Below, in pieces: positions 1-10,584 of a stretch of 64,000 nucleotides of DNA. The first letter of the stretch is position 1, and the number at the start of each line of letters is the position of its first letter. The notes below the pieces were generated by a model. That model did no database searches, had not been told where the DNA came from, and saw nothing but the letters and a program-made list of their open reading frames with translations. The stretch covers positions 141,983 to 205,982 of the forward strand of contig NZ_JACSQO010000006.1 of assembly GCF_014836595.1 (NCBI RefSeq), in the 5' to 3' direction. This DNA is from Psychrobacillus faecigallinarum. Its GTDB lineage: Bacteria; Bacillota; Bacilli; Bacillales_A; Planococcaceae. Made by a program: the position numbers and the translations under genes.

Positions 1-413
1 GAGGGCAGATTGAAATAAAGAGAAGTGAAATCGCTGAAAAATTTCACTGTGTCCCCTCGCAAATAAATTATGTTATAAACACTCGATTTACACAGGACCG
101 TGGTTATTTGGTGGAAAGTAAGCGAGGTGGTGGTGGGTATATTCGAATCCTCCGCGTTCGGGCCCATACAAAAGCTGAATTGATTGAGCATATAATACAA
201 AGTCTGGAAGCCGGGGCGTCTGAGTCCGCGACAGAAGATATTGTATTTAGATTATTGGATGAAGAAGTGATAACTAAGCGAGAAGCGAAAATTATTTTAG
301 CAGCCCTAGCCAGAACGACTTTAGCCATCCCACTGCCTGCAAGAGACGATCTAAGAGCACGAATACTTTGTGCGATGCTATTAACGTTAAAATATGAAAA
401 AAGTGAAAAATGA
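1..413 (+). CDS. ctsR: CtsR transcriptional repressor (5' truncated by window edge)
   Basis: Represses class III heat-shock genes (clpC operon, clpP, clpE) by binding tandem heptad operators; heat and McsB inactivate it. The frame is open from base 3 and runs through the winged-helix DNA-binding part (CVPSQINYV, then the glycine-rich wing ESKRGGGGYIRI) to the C-terminal dimerisation domain ending ARDDLRARIL. 136 residues are visible; B. subtilis CtsR has about 154, so roughly 20 N-terminal residues lie outside the window. The promoter and operator are not visible. First gene of the mcsA-mcsB-clpC operon, 15 bases before mcsA. Identification is near certain. Confidence 0.96.
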   Translation, partial: GQIEIKRSEIAEKFHCVPSQINYVINTRFTQDRGYLVESKRGGGGYIRILRVRAHTKAELIEHIIQSLEAGASESATEDIVFRLLDEEVITKREAKIILAALARTTLAIPLPARDDLRARILCAMLLTLKYEKSEK

Positions 414-428
414 ACGGGGTGTTGAAAA

Positions 429-971
429 GTGATTTGTGAAAATTGTAAGCAAAGACCGGCCAAAGTGACGGTTACACAGGTGCATAACGGAGAACACTTT
501 GAACGACATTATTGTGAGGTTTGTGCAAATAGCCTACACCCGTTTTATGTTGAATATAAACAAGACCCATTATCTCTCCATCAGCTTCTATCTAATTGGT
601 TTAACCACGCGGATCAGCAGATGGTTCAACAAAAACAACAGAAAACACTTGAATGTAATGAATGTGGCTGGTCTATTGAGAGATTCTTAGAGGAAGGTAA
701 GTTTGGATGCGCTTCTTGTTATGAAAGCTTTCGTCCTCATTTACCCCAAGTTTTAAAACGTCTGCATAATGGTAATACGACACATATCGGAAAAGCACCA
801 GGGGTACTTGGTGAAAAAATAGCTTTAAAGAAAAGAATTGAAGCAATACGTACACAAATGAAGGATGCTATCGAGCATGAACAATTTGAGGATGCCGCTA
901 AGCTGAGAGATGAAGTAAAAGAACTAGAAAAACAGCTTGCTGAAGGAGGTGGCGACCACTATGTCGGTTGA
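429..971 (+). CDS. mcsA: McsA, zinc-finger activator of the McsB arginine kinase
   Basis: 180 residues with GTG start. The N-terminal half carries four CxxC pairs (CENCKQ, CEVC, CNECG, CASC) that form zinc fingers. The C-terminal 40 residues are a UVR motif (EHEQFEDAAKLRDEVKELE), which in the family contacts ClpC. McsA binds McsB and switches on its protein-arginine kinase activity. The gene overlaps mcsB by 11 bases, which suggests translational coupling of the two partners. Confidence 0.95.
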   Translation: MICENCKQRPAKVTVTQVHNGEHFERHYCEVCANSLHPFYVEYKQDPLSLHQLLSNWFNHADQQMVQQKQQKTLECNECGWSIERFLEEGKFGCASCYESFRPHLPQVLKRLHNGNTTHIGKAPGVLGEKIALKKRIEAIRTQMKDAIEHEQFEDAAKLRDEVKELEKQLAEGGGDHYVG

Positions 972-2058
972 TAACTTTTTAGATAATTCCAGATCTAGTT
1001 GGATGGAAGGGGAAGGAGAGCATTCTGACATTGTGATGAGTACAAGGATCCGATTGGCTAGAAATCTGAATGGATTTCGCTTCCCTCTTGCATTTACAGA
1101 GGACGAAGCGCATAAAATTGACCAATCTGTTTCAGCCACTTTGTTGGATGCTGCTGATGAAGCATTGCAAATGAAATTTTCCTCCATTCAGATAAAGGAT
1201 GTATCTGAACTTGGACGCCAAGTGTTAGTGGAAAAGCATTTGATCAGTCCCAAATTAGCAAATTCTCCGAATACAGGCTCCGTCCTTTTATCGGAGGATG
1301 AATCTGTTAGTCTCATGGTAAATGAAGAGGACCATATTAGGATTCAGTGCCTTTTTCCGGGCCTCCAAATTGAAGAGGCTTATAAACGGGCAGATAATAT
1401 AGATAGGTTATTGGAGAAAGAATTACCTTACGCATTCGATGAACAGTTTGGATATTTAACAAGTTGCCCTACTAATACGGGCACTGGACTTAGGGCATCA
1501 GTTATGATGCATTTACCTGCATTAACGAAAACAAAACAAATGAATCGAATAGTAACCATTATTTCTCGACTTGGAATGGTAGTAAGAGGGATATATGGAG
1601 AGGGTAGTGAAGCGCTCGGCAATGTTTATCAGGTATCAAATCAAACGACACTTGGTAAGACTGAGGAGGATATACTTGCTGATCTTCAAAGCATTACGGA
1701 ACAAATTATTCAAAAAGAAAGAGAAGCACGAGATGCACTATTAAAGCATTCTCCCAATACACTAGAGGATCGTCTTTATCGTTCGCTAGGAACCTTATCC
1801 TATGCTCGTCTTATGACAACGGAGGAGGCAGCGAGATGCCTATCCGATGTACGCTTAGGGATAGATATTGGACTTATTCAAGATGTGGATATGTCTATCT
1901 TAAATGAATGTATGGTTTTTATGCAGCCAGGATTTTTACAAAAGTATGCTGGTACAACTTTAAATGCTTCGGAGCGTGATATGTTTCGAGCTAAGCTGTT
2001 AAGGGAACGTTTGCAAAAAGGAGAAAAAGAGAAAACAAAAGGAGAGGAACCTGCATGA
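961..2058 (+). CDS. mcsB: McsB protein-arginine kinase
   Basis: Phosphorylates arginine residues on CtsR and on misfolded proteins, marking them for ClpCP degradation. 365 residues when started at ATG 961, which has a strong AAGGAGGTGG ribosome site inside the end of mcsA; an earlier in-frame start at 937 lies upstream of that site and was rejected. Phosphagen-kinase hallmarks are present: STRIRLARN near the N-terminus and [13 protein letters not shown] around the catalytic cysteine. The C-terminal RDMFRA matches the RDxxRA phosphoarginine-binding motif. Overlaps clpC by four bases. Confidence 0.96.
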   Translation: MSVDNFLDNSRSSWMEGEGEHSDIVMSTRIRLARNLNGFRFPLAFTEDEAHKIDQSVSATLLDAADEALQMKFSSIQIKDVSELGRQVLVEKHLISPKLANSPNTGSVLLSEDESVSLMVNEEDHIRIQCLFPGLQIEEAYKRADNIDRLLEKELPYAFDEQFGYLTSCPTNTGTGLRASVMMHLPALTKTKQMNRIVTIISRLGMVVRGIYGEGSEALGNVYQVSNQTTLGKTEEDILADLQSITEQIIQKEREARDALLKHSPNTLEDRLYRSLGTLSYARLMTTEEAARCLSDVRLGIDIGLIQDVDMSILNECMVFMQPGFLQKYAGTTLNASERDMFRAKLLRERLQKGEKEKTKGEEPA

Positions 2059-4505
2059 TGTTTAATCGATTTACGCAAAGATCGCAAAAAGTTTTACAAT
2101 TAGCTCAAGAAGAGGCTATTCGCTTAAAGCATGAATCTATAGGAACAGAACATATATTACTTGGACTTATTCGTGAGGGAAGTGGTATTGCGGCAAAAGC
2201 TTTAGAAGCAATTGAAGTAGATCCAAAAGTAATAGAAGCAGGTATTGAGGAGCTAGTTGGAACTGGGGCAGAGGAAGTCGGCCCTATTGTTCACTATACG
2301 CCTCGCGCTAAGAAAGTGATTGAACTTTCAGTGGATGAGTCTAGAAAGCTTGGTCATTCTTATATTGGAACAGAGCATCTACTTCTCGCGTTAATCCGTG
2401 AAGGAGAAGGTGTAGCTGCAAGAGTGTTAAACAATGCAGGTGTAAGCTTAAACAAAGCGCGCCAGCAGGTGCTTCAATTATTGGGAAGCTCCGATCAATC
2501 CCATAGTAACAGCAATTCCAATGGGGTCGCTCCAGCTAGCACTCCAACGTTAGACGGATTAGCAAGGGATTTAACTCAAATTGCAAGAGAAGGTACGCTA
2601 GATCCAGTCATCGGCCGTAGCAAGGAAATTACACGCGTTATAGAAATTTTGGCTCGTCGTACGAAAAACAATCCAGTTCTTATAGGAGAACCAGGTGTTG
2701 GTAAAACTGCAATTGCAGAAGGTCTTGCTCAACAAATTGTTCAAAATGAGGTACCGGAAATATTAAGAGATAAACGTGTTATGACTTTAGACATGGGTAC
2801 GGTTGTTGCTGGTACTAAATATCGTGGAGAATTCGAAGACCGCTTGAAAAAAGTAATGGATGAAATTCGCCAAGCGGGGAATGTCATTCTATTCATCGAC
2901 GAACTTCATACATTAATCGGTGCTGGTGGAGCAGAAGGTGCAATCGATGCCTCTAATATTTTGAAGCCTGCTCTGGCTCGTGGAGAAATACAATGTATCG
3001 GTGCCACTACGTTAGATGAGTATCGCAAATATATTGAAAAAGATGCTGCACTGGAACGTCGCTTCCAGCCGATTCAAGTTGACGAGCCTTCTGCTGAAGA
3101 AGCGGTACAAATTATCTATGGATTACGTGACCGCTATGAAGCACATCACCGAGTGAAAATTACAGATGAGGCAGTAGAAGCAGCCGTTAAAATGTCAGAC
3201 CGTTACATTTCAGACCGTTTCTTGCCTGATAAAGCGATAGACTTAATAGATGAGGCTGGTTCTAAGGTACGACTTCGTTCCTATACAACTCCTCCTAATT
3301 TAAAAGAATTAGAAGCTAAATTAGAAGCTGTTCGTTCTGAGAAAAATGCAGCTGTTCAAAGCCAGGAATTTGAAAAAGCAGCATCTTTCCGTGATAAAGA
3401 ACAGAAGATAAAAGATAAATTAGAAACAATGAAAAACACTTGGAAAGAAAAACAAGGCAAAGAAGAATCAGAAGTTACTGTAGAGGATATTGCCTCTGTT
3501 GTCTCTATGTGGACGGGAATCCCTGTTTCCAAGCTTGCTCAAACAGAATCTGAGAAATTATTAAAACTAGAAGACAAATTACATGAACGAGTTATAGGTC
3601 AAAAAGAAGCTGTAGATGCTATTTCTCGTGCTATCCGTCGTGCTCGCGCAGGGCTAAAAGATCCTAAGCGTCCAATCGGTTCGTTTATCTTCTTAGGTCC
3701 TACAGGAGTAGGTAAAACAGAACTAGCTCGCGCATTGGCAGAGGTAATGTTCGGGGACGAGGATGCAATGATTCGAGTAGACATGTCTGAGTACATGGAA
3801 AAACACTCTACTTCTCGTTTAGTAGGTTCACCTCCTGGATATGTAGGTTTCGATGATGGTGGTCAATTAACTGAAAAAGTTCGTCGCAAGCCGTATTCGG
3901 TTATTCTTTTAGATGAAATCGAAAAAGCACATCCAGATGTCTTCAACATCCTTCTACAAGTATTAGAAGATGGTCGTTTAACAGATTCTAAAGGACGTAC
4001 GGTGGACTTCCGTAATACAGTAGTAATTATGACGTCAAATGTTGGAGCTGACGCACTTAAATACAATAAGCATGTAGGATTTAATCTACAAGAGGCTGGG
4101 AAAACGGATTACAAAGATATGAAAGGTAAAATGCTTGAAGAATTGAAAAAAGCATTCCGCCCAGAATTCTTAAACCGTTTGGATGAAATGATTGTGTTCC
4201 ACTCATTAGAAAAAGAACACTTAAAACAAATAGTGACATTAATGACTGAACAGCTAGCGAAGCGTCTAAAAGAACAAGGAATAGAGCTAGTGCTTACGGA
4301 AGCTGCCCAAGACAAAATTACTACCGAAGGTTACGATCCAACATACGGAGCACGTCCGTTGCGCCGTGCATTACAAAAACATGTGGAGGATCGCCTTTCA
4401 GAGGAATTGTTGAAAGGGGAAGTTTTAACGGGTCAGCGTGTAGTATTTGATGTAGAAAATGACGAATTTGTTGTTCGTACAACAGAACCTGTCACAGAAA
4501 GTTAA
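2055..4505 (+). CDS. clpC: ClpC AAA+ unfoldase of the ClpCP protease
   Basis: 816 residues, the usual ClpC size. Order: two Clp-N repeats (residues 1-145), first AAA+ module with Walker A GEPGVGKT and Walker B LFIDE, a middle domain with a UVR-like stretch ([13 protein letters not shown]), second AAA+ module with GPTGVGKT and LLDEIE, and the C-terminal small domain. A VGF tripeptide in the second module is the ClpP-docking loop. It unfolds phosphoarginine-tagged and adaptor-delivered proteins for ClpP. Starts by ATGA overlap with mcsB and ends the operon before a strong terminator. Confidence 0.97.
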   Translation: MMFNRFTQRSQKVLQLAQEEAIRLKHESIGTEHILLGLIREGSGIAAKALEAIEVDPKVIEAGIEELVGTGAEEVGPIVHYTPRAKKVIELSVDESRKLGHSYIGTEHLLLALIREGEGVAARVLNNAGVSLNKARQQVLQLLGSSDQSHSNSNSNGVAPASTPTLDGLARDLTQIAREGTLDPVIGRSKEITRVIEILARRTKNNPVLIGEPGVGKTAIAEGLAQQIVQNEVPEILRDKRVMTLDMGTVVAGTKYRGEFEDRLKKVMDEIRQAGNVILFIDELHTLIGAGGAEGAIDASNILKPALARGEIQCIGATTLDEYRKYIEKDAALERRFQPIQVDEPSAEEAVQIIYGLRDRYEAHHRVKITDEAVEAAVKMSDRYISDRFLPDKAIDLIDEAGSKVRLRSYTTPPNLKELEAKLEAVRSEKNAAVQSQEFEKAASFRDKEQKIKDKLETMKNTWKEKQGKEESEVTVEDIASVVSMWTGIPVSKLAQTESEKLLKLEDKLHERVIGQKEAVDAISRAIRRARAGLKDPKRPIGSFIFLGPTGVGKTELARALAEVMFGDEDAMIRVDMSEYMEKHSTSRLVGSPPGYVGFDDGGQLTEKVRRKPYSVILLDEIEKAHPDVFNILLQVLEDGRLTDSKGRTVDFRNTVVIMTSNVGADALKYNKHVGFNLQEAGKTDYKDMKGKMLEELKKAFRPEFLNRLDEMIVFHSLEKEHLKQIVTLMTEQLAKRLKEQGIELVLTEAAQDKITTEGYDPTYGARPLRRALQKHVEDRLSEELLKGEVLTGQRVVFDVENDEFVVRTTEPVTES

Positions 4506-4511
4506 TAATAT

Positions 4512-4543
4512 AGGCATTCCGAGATTACCGGAATGCCTTTTTT
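4512..4543 (+). terminator. Intrinsic terminator after clpC
   Basis: Perfect 10-bp stem AGGCATTCCG / CGGAATGCCT with a 7-base loop, followed directly by a T run. It ends the ctsR-clpC operon and separates it from radA. Confidence 0.9.
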
Positions 4544-4580
4544 ACAGGTTAAGAAAGTTTATGATTTTTGTGTAAAGTAT

Positions 4581-4690
4581 TTGTCTAGCTCCAGCACCTA
4601 GCCACTCGAGGTCAAATGGAAAAAAGCTGCTCATCCGCTTTTCTCCATTTTGTTGTCGTGGCAGACATAGGCGCTTGTGCTTTTCTTAAT
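4581..4690 (+). repeat. Structured intergenic repeat element (copy 1)
   Basis: Begins TTGTCTAGCTCCAGCACCTAG and ends TAGGCGCTTGTGCTTTTCTT. An inner 14-bp stem (4614-4627 with 4637-4650, one mismatch) sits inside an outer complementarity GCCAC / GTGGC (4601-4605 with 4658-4662). The flanking words match a dispersed structured repeat I recall from many Bacillaceae intergenic regions. Its T-rich end could act as a weak terminator, and the radA ribosome site begins immediately after it. A diverged second copy is at 52706-52808. Confidence 0.6.
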
Positions 4691-4701
4691 AGGAGGTTCA
4701 T

Positions 4702-6072
4702 ATGGCTAAAAAGAAAACAAAATTTATGTGTAACTCTTGCGGCTACGAGGCTGCCAAATGGATGGGTAGATGTCCGGGGTGTGGAGAATGGAACACTATG
4801 GTGGAAGAGGTAGAGGTAGTCTCTAAGGGACCTAGACATTCTTTTCAGCATTCGTCTGGAGTCACTCAAAAAGCAACCCCAATCATATCCATTGAAACAG
4901 TCGAGGAACCACGTGTACAAACTGATTTAGTAGAATTGAATCGTGTATTAGGCGGAGGAATTGTGCCAGGCTCCCTAGTTTTAATTGGGGGAGATCCAGG
5001 TATAGGTAAATCAACGCTTCTTTTACAAGTTTCTGCGCTTCTTGCGAATAAAGGGGAAAGAGTACTATATATATCAGGAGAAGAATCAATCCGCCAGACA
5101 AAACTCCGAGCGGAACGTTTAGGAGTCACTTCAAATGAACTTTATATTTATTCGGAAACCAATTTAGAGCTGATCAATGAAACGATTGAACAAGTAAGCC
5201 CACGGTTTGTAATAGTGGATTCTATCCAAACGGTTCATCATCCAGAGGTAACAAGTGCCCCAGGAAGTGTATCCCAAGTGCGTGAAAGTACAGCTGAGCT
5301 AATGCGGATTGCGAAAACTAAAAATATTGCCATTTTCTTGGTGGGACATGTAACTAAGGAAGGCCAAATTGCTGGTCCAAGAATACTCGAGCATATGGTA
5401 GATACTGTTTTATACTTTGAGGGAGAACGTCATCATAATCATCGCATATTGCGATCACAAAAAAATAGATTTGGTTCTACCAATGAGATTGCTATTTTTG
5501 AGATGGTGCAACAGGGTTTAAGGGAAGTACTTAACCCATCTGAATTATTTTTACAGGAGCGTTCCCAGGGAGCGGCTGGATCTGCCATTGTTGCCTCAAT
5601 GGAAGGGACAAGACCGATTTTAGTAGAGATTCAAGCGCTTGTGACCCAATCGAGCTTTAATTATCCAAAAAGGATGGCCACAGGGATTGATCAAAATCGA
5701 ATTTCTTTATTAATGGCCGTGCTAGAAAAACGCATGGGACTGCTACTTCAAACGCAGGATGCCTACATAAAAGTTGCCGGTGGAGTAAAATTAGACGAAC
5801 CTGCCATCGATTTAGCCGTCCTAGTAAGTATCGTATCTAGTTTTAGAGATACGGGTGCTGCTCCAACCGACTGTTTTATAGGTGAGGTAGGATTAACAGG
5901 AGAAGTAAGAAGAGTATCTAGGATTGAACAAAGAGTGCAAGAGGCAGCTAAGCTAGGCTTTAAACGAGCAATTATCCCTGCATCTAATATGGGGGGCTGG
6001 GATTATCCGAAGGGTCTGCAGGTTATTGGAGTAGAGTCTGTAAACCAGGTGATGAAAGAAGCCTTTTCATAA
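4702..6072 (+). CDS. radA: RadA (Sms) DNA repair ATPase/helicase
   Basis: 456 residues. Four-cysteine zinc finger at the N-terminus ([21 protein letters not shown]), RecA-like core with Walker [11 protein letters not shown], the RadA-specific KNRFG motif ([10 protein letters not shown]), and a C-terminal Lon-protease-like domain (about residues 270-456). It promotes branch migration and processing of recombination intermediates. ATG start follows AGGAGG. In B. subtilis disA lies directly downstream; here it does not. Confidence 0.97.
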   Translation: MAKKKTKFMCNSCGYEAAKWMGRCPGCGEWNTMVEEVEVVSKGPRHSFQHSSGVTQKATPIISIETVEEPRVQTDLVELNRVLGGGIVPGSLVLIGGDPGIGKSTLLLQVSALLANKGERVLYISGEESIRQTKLRAERLGVTSNELYIYSETNLELINETIEQVSPRFVIVDSIQTVHHPEVTSAPGSVSQVRESTAELMRIAKTKNIAIFLVGHVTKEGQIAGPRILEHMVDTVLYFEGERHHNHRILRSQKNRFGSTNEIAIFEMVQQGLREVLNPSELFLQERSQGAAGSAIVASMEGTRPILVEIQALVTQSSFNYPKRMATGIDQNRISLLMAVLEKRMGLLLQTQDAYIKVAGGVKLDEPAIDLAVLVSIVSSFRDTGAAPTDCFIGEVGLTGEVRRVSRIEQRVQEAAKLGFKRAIIPASNMGGWDYPKGLQVIGVESVNQVMKEAFS

Positions 6073-6258
6073 AAAGAAATAAGATGTTGCGGGGGAATAA
6101 AGTATTCAAGTTTAACTCTTGTTTTAACTGGGTGTACTCATAGATTTAAAAGTAACAGATAGGTAATCCTTTGCTTTGGTTGTACACGTTAGAGTGTCAA
6201 TCTGACATTTTCATGTTAGTTTAGCGGGCAAGGGATAACCTTCTTCCTTGCGACTTAT

Positions 6259-6288
6259 TAGACGTATAGGGAAAACAGGAAGTATAAT
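6259..6288 (+). promoter_or_regulatory. Candidate sigma-A promoter for yacL
   Basis: TAGACG and a perfect TATAAT (6283-6288) separated by 18 bases, 24 bases before the yacL start. The -35 matches four of six consensus positions. It would let yacL-ispD-ispF be expressed independently of radA. Confidence 0.5.
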
Positions 6289-6312
6289 AAAATTTAAATG
6301 GAGGTGGAAAAT

Positions 6313-7404
6313 TTGTTAAAGTGGATTATCCAAATTGCTTTTGTATTGATAGGTGGAACATTAGGGTTGCTATTCTTACCGCACTTATATGAACTAATCA
6401 ATTTATCTGACAACCCTTTGATTAATAATTTATATGTTTCCGTAATAATCGGAGCAATCATGCTGTATGTGGCTGCCCTATTTTTAACAGATTACTTAAT
6501 ACATTTTATCAAATGGATGGAAGAAAGGCTTTTAAAGGCCCCAATCGGAGATTTGTTATTTGGGACACTAGGGATGGTAATCGGGTTAGTGGTAGCTTTC
6601 TTCCTTGGCTCGGCTGTATCAACTATTGAGCTACCAGTCATTCGTTCGGTTGCCCCTGTTCTCTTAACCATTATTTTAGGATATCTAGGTTTCCAGGTAG
6701 GATACAAAAAGAGAGACGAATTGCTACATGTGTTCACCCCGTCCTCTAAACTACCTTCTTTGAAGAAAAAAACAGCTGAGGAGGAAGCCAAGGAACTTCC
6801 GTTGGGTACCTATAAGCTGCTAGACACGAGTGTCATTATTGATGGAAGAATAGCAGATATATCGGAAACGGGCTTTATGGAAGGTGTGCTAGTAGTTCCT
6901 CAATTTGTTTTAACGGAGCTTCAGCATATCGCAGATTCTTCTGATACGTTAAAAAGAACAAGAGGACGAAGAGGTCTAGATGTTTTAAACAAATTGAAGG
7001 ATGAAAGAAGCACTGCGGTTTTAATAGTGGAGGAAGACTTTGATGATGTTCAAGAGGTCGACTTAAAGCTAATGCGTCTAGCCAAAAAAATGGGTGGCGT
7101 AGTAGTAACCAATGATTTTAATCTAAACAAAGTATGTGAATTGCATCAAGTGCGGGTATTGAATATTAATGACTTAGCTAATGCTGTCAAACCCGTAGTT
7201 ATTCCCGGGGAAATAATGCATGTTGTTGTGATTAAAGATGGAAAAGAGCATAATCAAGGTGTAGCTTATTTAGATGATGGCACGATGATTGTAGTTGAAG
7301 GTGGTAAAGCGTTCATCGGACAAGCGATTAATGTGGAAGTGACAAGTGTCCTTCAAACATCGGCAGGACGAATGATCTTTGCGAAACCACAGGAAACGAA
7401 ATAA
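6313..7404 (+). CDS. yacL: YacL-type membrane PIN/TRAM domain protein
   Basis: 363 residues from TTG 6313, chosen because the GGAGGTGG ribosome site (6300-6307) lies between it and the upstream ATG at 6298. Four N-terminal membrane helices (about residues 5-125) are followed by a PIN nuclease fold (LLDTSVIIDGRI, with VTNDFNLNKV carrying later acidic residues) and a C-terminal TRAM domain (from about residue 295). PIN domains are metal-dependent RNases; the substrate here is not known to me. It is conserved upstream of ispD in Bacillales. Confidence 0.9.
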   Translation: MLKWIIQIAFVLIGGTLGLLFLPHLYELINLSDNPLINNLYVSVIIGAIMLYVAALFLTDYLIHFIKWMEERLLKAPIGDLLFGTLGMVIGLVVAFFLGSAVSTIELPVIRSVAPVLLTIILGYLGFQVGYKKRDELLHVFTPSSKLPSLKKKTAEEEAKELPLGTYKLLDTSVIIDGRIADISETGFMEGVLVVPQFVLTELQHIADSSDTLKRTRGRRGLDVLNKLKDERSTAVLIVEEDFDDVQEVDLKLMRLAKKMGGVVVTNDFNLNKVCELHQVRVLNINDLANAVKPVVIPGEIMHVVVIKDGKEHNQGVAYLDDGTMIVVEGGKAFIGQAINVEVTSVLQTSAGRMIFAKPQETK

Positions 7405-7409
7405 GTAGT

Positions 7410-7447
7410 AAGGGGTGTTTCCTTTTAGGAGCATACCCTTTTTCTTT
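7410..7447 (+). terminator. Imperfect hairpin with T tail between yacL and ispD
   Basis: An imperfect stem AAGGGGTG...CATACCCTT is followed by TTTTTC. It may give partial termination or processing; the pairing has mismatches, so confidence is limited. Confidence 0.4.
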
Positions 7448-7468
7448 GTAACGGAGGAGGAAAACGAA

Positions 7469-8161
7469 ATGGCTTACACAGTAATCTTACCAGCTGCGGG
7501 AAGTGGCAAAAGAATGGGAGCAGAGCATAACAAGCTTTTTATAGAATTAAAAAATATACCTGTACTAATACATACCCTCCGCGTATTTGAACGAGATCCC
7601 CAATGTGCTCATATTGTTTTAGCGGTAAAAAAAGATGAACAATCATATATAGAGCAGCTTCTTCTGCAATATTCTATTCAAAAGGTTGCGGCAATAACTG
7701 AAGGAGGAGCAGAAAGGCAGCACAGTGTGTATGCAGGCTTGAAGGCAAGTCCCTCTAAAGAAGTTGTGTTAGTACATGACGCTGCTAGACCTTTCATCCA
7801 TCAAGACGTTATCCATCGTCTAGTACAGGCCGCAGAAAAATTTGGAGCCGCTGTAGCAGCAGTTCGTGCCAAAGATACGATGAAAAAAGTTCAAAATGGT
7901 ATAATACAGGAAACGGTTGAACGAGAGAGCCTATGGATCATCCAGACTCCACAGGCTTTTCAATATAACATATTGGAAAAAGCCGAAAGAATGGCAGAGC
8001 TAGAGTCCTTTTTAGGAACAGACGAGGCCATGTTGGTAGAAAGACAAGGTGAAAAGGTTCACATCGTGGAGAGCACCTATGATAACGTAAAGGTTACCAC
8101 TCAAGAGGATCTACTTTTTGGAGAAGTAATTTTAAATAAACGAAAGCAGGAGGAACAATAA
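7469..8161 (+). CDS. ispD: IspD, 2-C-methylerythritol 4-phosphate cytidylyltransferase
   Basis: 230 residues from ATG 7469, which follows GGAGGAGG; a longer frame from 7415 runs through the preceding hairpin and was rejected. Catalyses CTP + MEP to CDP-ME in the non-mevalonate isoprenoid pathway. Seen: the CTP-binding loop [10 protein letters not shown] at the N-terminus and the VHDAARPF motif around residue 105. It precedes ispF by one base; ispF encodes a later enzyme of the same pathway. Confidence 0.96.
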   Translation: MAYTVILPAAGSGKRMGAEHNKLFIELKNIPVLIHTLRVFERDPQCAHIVLAVKKDEQSYIEQLLLQYSIQKVAAITEGGAERQHSVYAGLKASPSKEVVLVHDAARPFIHQDVIHRLVQAAEKFGAAVAAVRAKDTMKKVQNGIIQETVERESLWIIQTPQAFQYNILEKAERMAELESFLGTDEAMLVERQGEKVHIVESTYDNVKVTTQEDLLFGEVILNKRKQEEQ

Positions 8162-8162
8162 A

Positions 8163-8642
8163 TTGTTAAGAATTGGACAAGGCTTTGACGTACATGAATT
8201 TGCAGACAATCGCCCATTAATAATAGGAGGAATCACGATACCCTATGAAAGAGGGCTAATTGGTCACTCGGATGCGGATGTATTGCTTCATACAATTACA
8301 GATGCAGCGCTAGGAGCTATTGGAGAGGGAGATATTGGCAGACATTTCCCTGACACCGATCCCGATTTTAAAGATGCAGATTCCGCTAAATTACTCGAGC
8401 ATATATGGAAGCTAGTAGATGCGCGAGGCTACAAGCTTGGAAATGTAGATTGCACTATTATTGCTCAGAAGCCTAAAATGGCTCCTTACATTGAGGAAAT
8501 CCGCGCCAAAGTTGCAGAGCTTTTGCAAGCTGATGTGTCACAAGTCAACGTGAAGGCGACGACTACTGAAAAGTTAGGATTTACTGGACGAGAGGAAGGA
8601 ATTGCATCTTTAGCTACCATCCTTTTATTGAAAAAAGACTAA
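8163..8642 (+). CDS. ispF: IspF, 2-C-methylerythritol 2,4-cyclodiphosphate synthase
   Basis: 159 residues with TTG start; the AGGAGG for it lies in the last codons of ispD. Converts CDP-ME-2-phosphate to the cyclic diphosphate. Zinc ligands are visible in GFDVHEF and [10 protein letters not shown], and the conserved [13 protein letters not shown] motif is near the C-terminus. The one-base gap to ispD and the shared ribosome site imply coupled translation. Confidence 0.96.
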   Translation: MLRIGQGFDVHEFADNRPLIIGGITIPYERGLIGHSDADVLLHTITDAALGAIGEGDIGRHFPDTDPDFKDADSAKLLEHIWKLVDARGYKLGNVDCTIIAQKPKMAPYIEEIRAKVAELLQADVSQVNVKATTTEKLGFTGREEGIASLATILLLKKD

Positions 8643-8795
8643 CTTTAAAAAAACTACTGGCAGTGGTAGAATAGATAAAGTTTACTACTTTAGCAGACAG
8701 GCAAAAGTAAAGATATGCCTTGCCTTAAAAACTGATTGATTCCACTTTCCAGACGAAGGTTTAATTTAAACGCAAGATAACTAGGAGGATTTATA

Positions 8796-10259
8796 ATGAC
8801 ACAAGAAGTTCGCGTACGCTATGCACCAAGTCCTACAGGAAATCTCCATATTGGAGGGGCACGTACAGCATTATTCAATTATTTATTTGCTCGCCACCAT
8901 AACGGGAAATTTATTGTCCGTATAGAAGACACAGATATTGAGCGTAATATTGAAGGCGGAGAATTATCGCAGCTGGATAACTTAAAGTGGTTAGGAATGG
9001 AATACGACGAATCTGTAGATATCGGTGGACCTTATGCGCCTTATCGACAAATGGAGCGTTTAGATATTTACACAAAATATGCGGAAGAAATGCTAGAAAA
9101 AGGACATGCTTATAAATGCTTCTGTACTTCAGAGGAATTAGAAGCTGACCGTGAGCAACAAAAAGAAAATGGCGTGGCTGCACCGATGTATAACGGAAAA
9201 TGCAGACATTTATCTAAAGAAGAAGTGCAAGAGAAGGAAGCGGCTGGAATGCCTTATACTATCCGTATGCGTGTGCCTGAAAATGTAACGTATACGTTTG
9301 AAGATTTAGTTCGTGGATCTGTTTCCTTTGAATCGAAAGACGTTGGAGACTGGGTACTTGTAAAAGCTAATGGCATCCCAACGTATAACTACGCAGTAGT
9401 ATTAGATGATCACTTAATGGAAATTTCACATGTATTCCGAGGAGAAGAGCATTTATCAAATACTCCAAAACAATTAATGGTGTTTGATGTATTTGGCTGG
9501 GAGTATCCACAATATGGTCATATGACTTTAATCATTAATGAGAGTCGTAAAAAATTATCAAAACGTGATGAATCAATTATTCAATTTGTTGCACAATATA
9601 AAGACCTGGGTTATCTTCCAGAAGCTATGTTTAACTTCTTTGCTCTATTAGGATGGTCTCCTGAAGGAGAGGAAGAGATTTTCTCTAAGGAAGAATTCAT
9701 CAAGCTATTTGACGTTACTCGTCTTTCAAAATCACCATCTATGTTTGATAAGCAAAAATTAACATGGATGAATAATCAATATATTAAACAGCTACCACTT
9801 GAAAAAGTAGTAGAGCTTGCCTTGCCACATCTGCAAAAAGAGGGTCTTCTTCCTGCAGAATTGTCAGAGGAGCAACAACTATGGGCAACTAATTTAATAG
9901 CCCTCTATCACGATCAAATGAGTTTTGGAGCAGAAATTATTGAATTGTCATCATTGTTCTTCAACGACGACGTTGCATATAATGAAGAAGCTCTAGAAGT
10001 TTTGACTGGCGAACAAGTTCCGGAAGTCATGACGGCATTTAAAGCACAATTAGAGAGCTTAGATACATTTGAGGCAGCTGAGATTAAAGCGTCTATTAAA
10101 GCGGTCCAAAAAGAAACTGGACATAAAGGGAAAAACCTATTTATGCCTATCCGTGTAGTAACAACTGGTCAGACGCATGGTCCAGAATTAGCAGATGCGA
10201 TCAGCTTAATAGGGAAAGAAAAAGTAATCGCTAGAGTTTCTAAATACGCAAAACAATAA
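8796..10259 (+). CDS. gltX: Glutamyl-tRNA synthetase
   Basis: 487 residues, ATG after AGGAGG. Class I synthetase with the HIGH motif as HIGG ([16 protein letters not shown]) and KMSKS as KLSKR. In Bacillales this enzyme usually charges tRNA-Glu and also mischarges tRNA-Gln for later amidation; that second role is family knowledge, not visible here. The 153-base upstream gap shows no T-box, unlike the gap before cysE. Confidence 0.97.
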   Translation: MTQEVRVRYAPSPTGNLHIGGARTALFNYLFARHHNGKFIVRIEDTDIERNIEGGELSQLDNLKWLGMEYDESVDIGGPYAPYRQMERLDIYTKYAEEMLEKGHAYKCFCTSEELEADREQQKENGVAAPMYNGKCRHLSKEEVQEKEAAGMPYTIRMRVPENVTYTFEDLVRGSVSFESKDVGDWVLVKANGIPTYNYAVVLDDHLMEISHVFRGEEHLSNTPKQLMVFDVFGWEYPQYGHMTLIINESRKKLSKRDESIIQFVAQYKDLGYLPEAMFNFFALLGWSPEGEEEIFSKEEFIKLFDVTRLSKSPSMFDKQKLTWMNNQYIKQLPLEKVVELALPHLQKEGLLPAELSEEQQLWATNLIALYHDQMSFGAEIIELSSLFFNDDVAYNEEALEVLTGEQVPEVMTAFKAQLESLDTFEAAEIKASIKAVQKETGHKGKNLFMPIRVVTTGQTHGPELADAISLIGKEKVIARVSKYAKQ

Positions 10260-10329
10260 AATTGACTTTTCCACTGCAAGGTGTGAAAATGAGTGTACAA
10301 TTCATGAACGAAAAAAAGAAAGCTAAGAA

Positions 10330-10562
10330 GAGGAGAAGTACGTAACGCAAGTTCTTTAGAGAGGACCATCACCGGCTGAAAGTGGTCTGAACCAATGAGT
10401 TATGGAAATGCACCTCAGAGCGCCATGCCGAACTATGAGTAGGCTGGACGTATCATCTGCGTTAAAGATGTGAAGCGGGAAAGAGTATGTTTATCTTTCC
10501 AATCAGAGTGGAACCGCGCGAATGAGCGTCTCTGTCTATATTTATAGACAGAGACTTTTTTT
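10330..10562 (+). promoter_or_regulatory. T-box riboswitch, cysteine-specific, upstream of cysE-cysS
   Basis: Recognisable elements in order: an AGTACGT-like 5' element near 10339, an AGAGAGGACC segment, a GGCTGAAAG loop (10374-10382), a specifier loop reading GAAA-TGC-ACC with the cysteine codon TGC at 10409-10411, the T-box sequence GTGGAACCGCG (10508-10518), and a terminator stem GTCTCTGTCTATA / TATAGACAGAGAC with a T run ending near 10562. Uncharged tRNA-Cys should favour antitermination and cysE-cysS expression. Specifier assignment fits the downstream genes. Confidence 0.9.
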
Positions 10563-10584
10563 GTGGAAAAAAGGAGTGATTTTA

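Noticed and set aside
4612..4920. Open frames on both strands over the repeat and the radA 5' end
   Set aside because: They arise from the hairpin repeat and overlap radA; no family resemblance.
6133..6188. GTGTAC ... GTACAC complementarity in the radA-yacL gap, considered as a riboswitch or disA relic
   Set aside because: Short arms far apart, no further pairing, and no DisA motif in translation.
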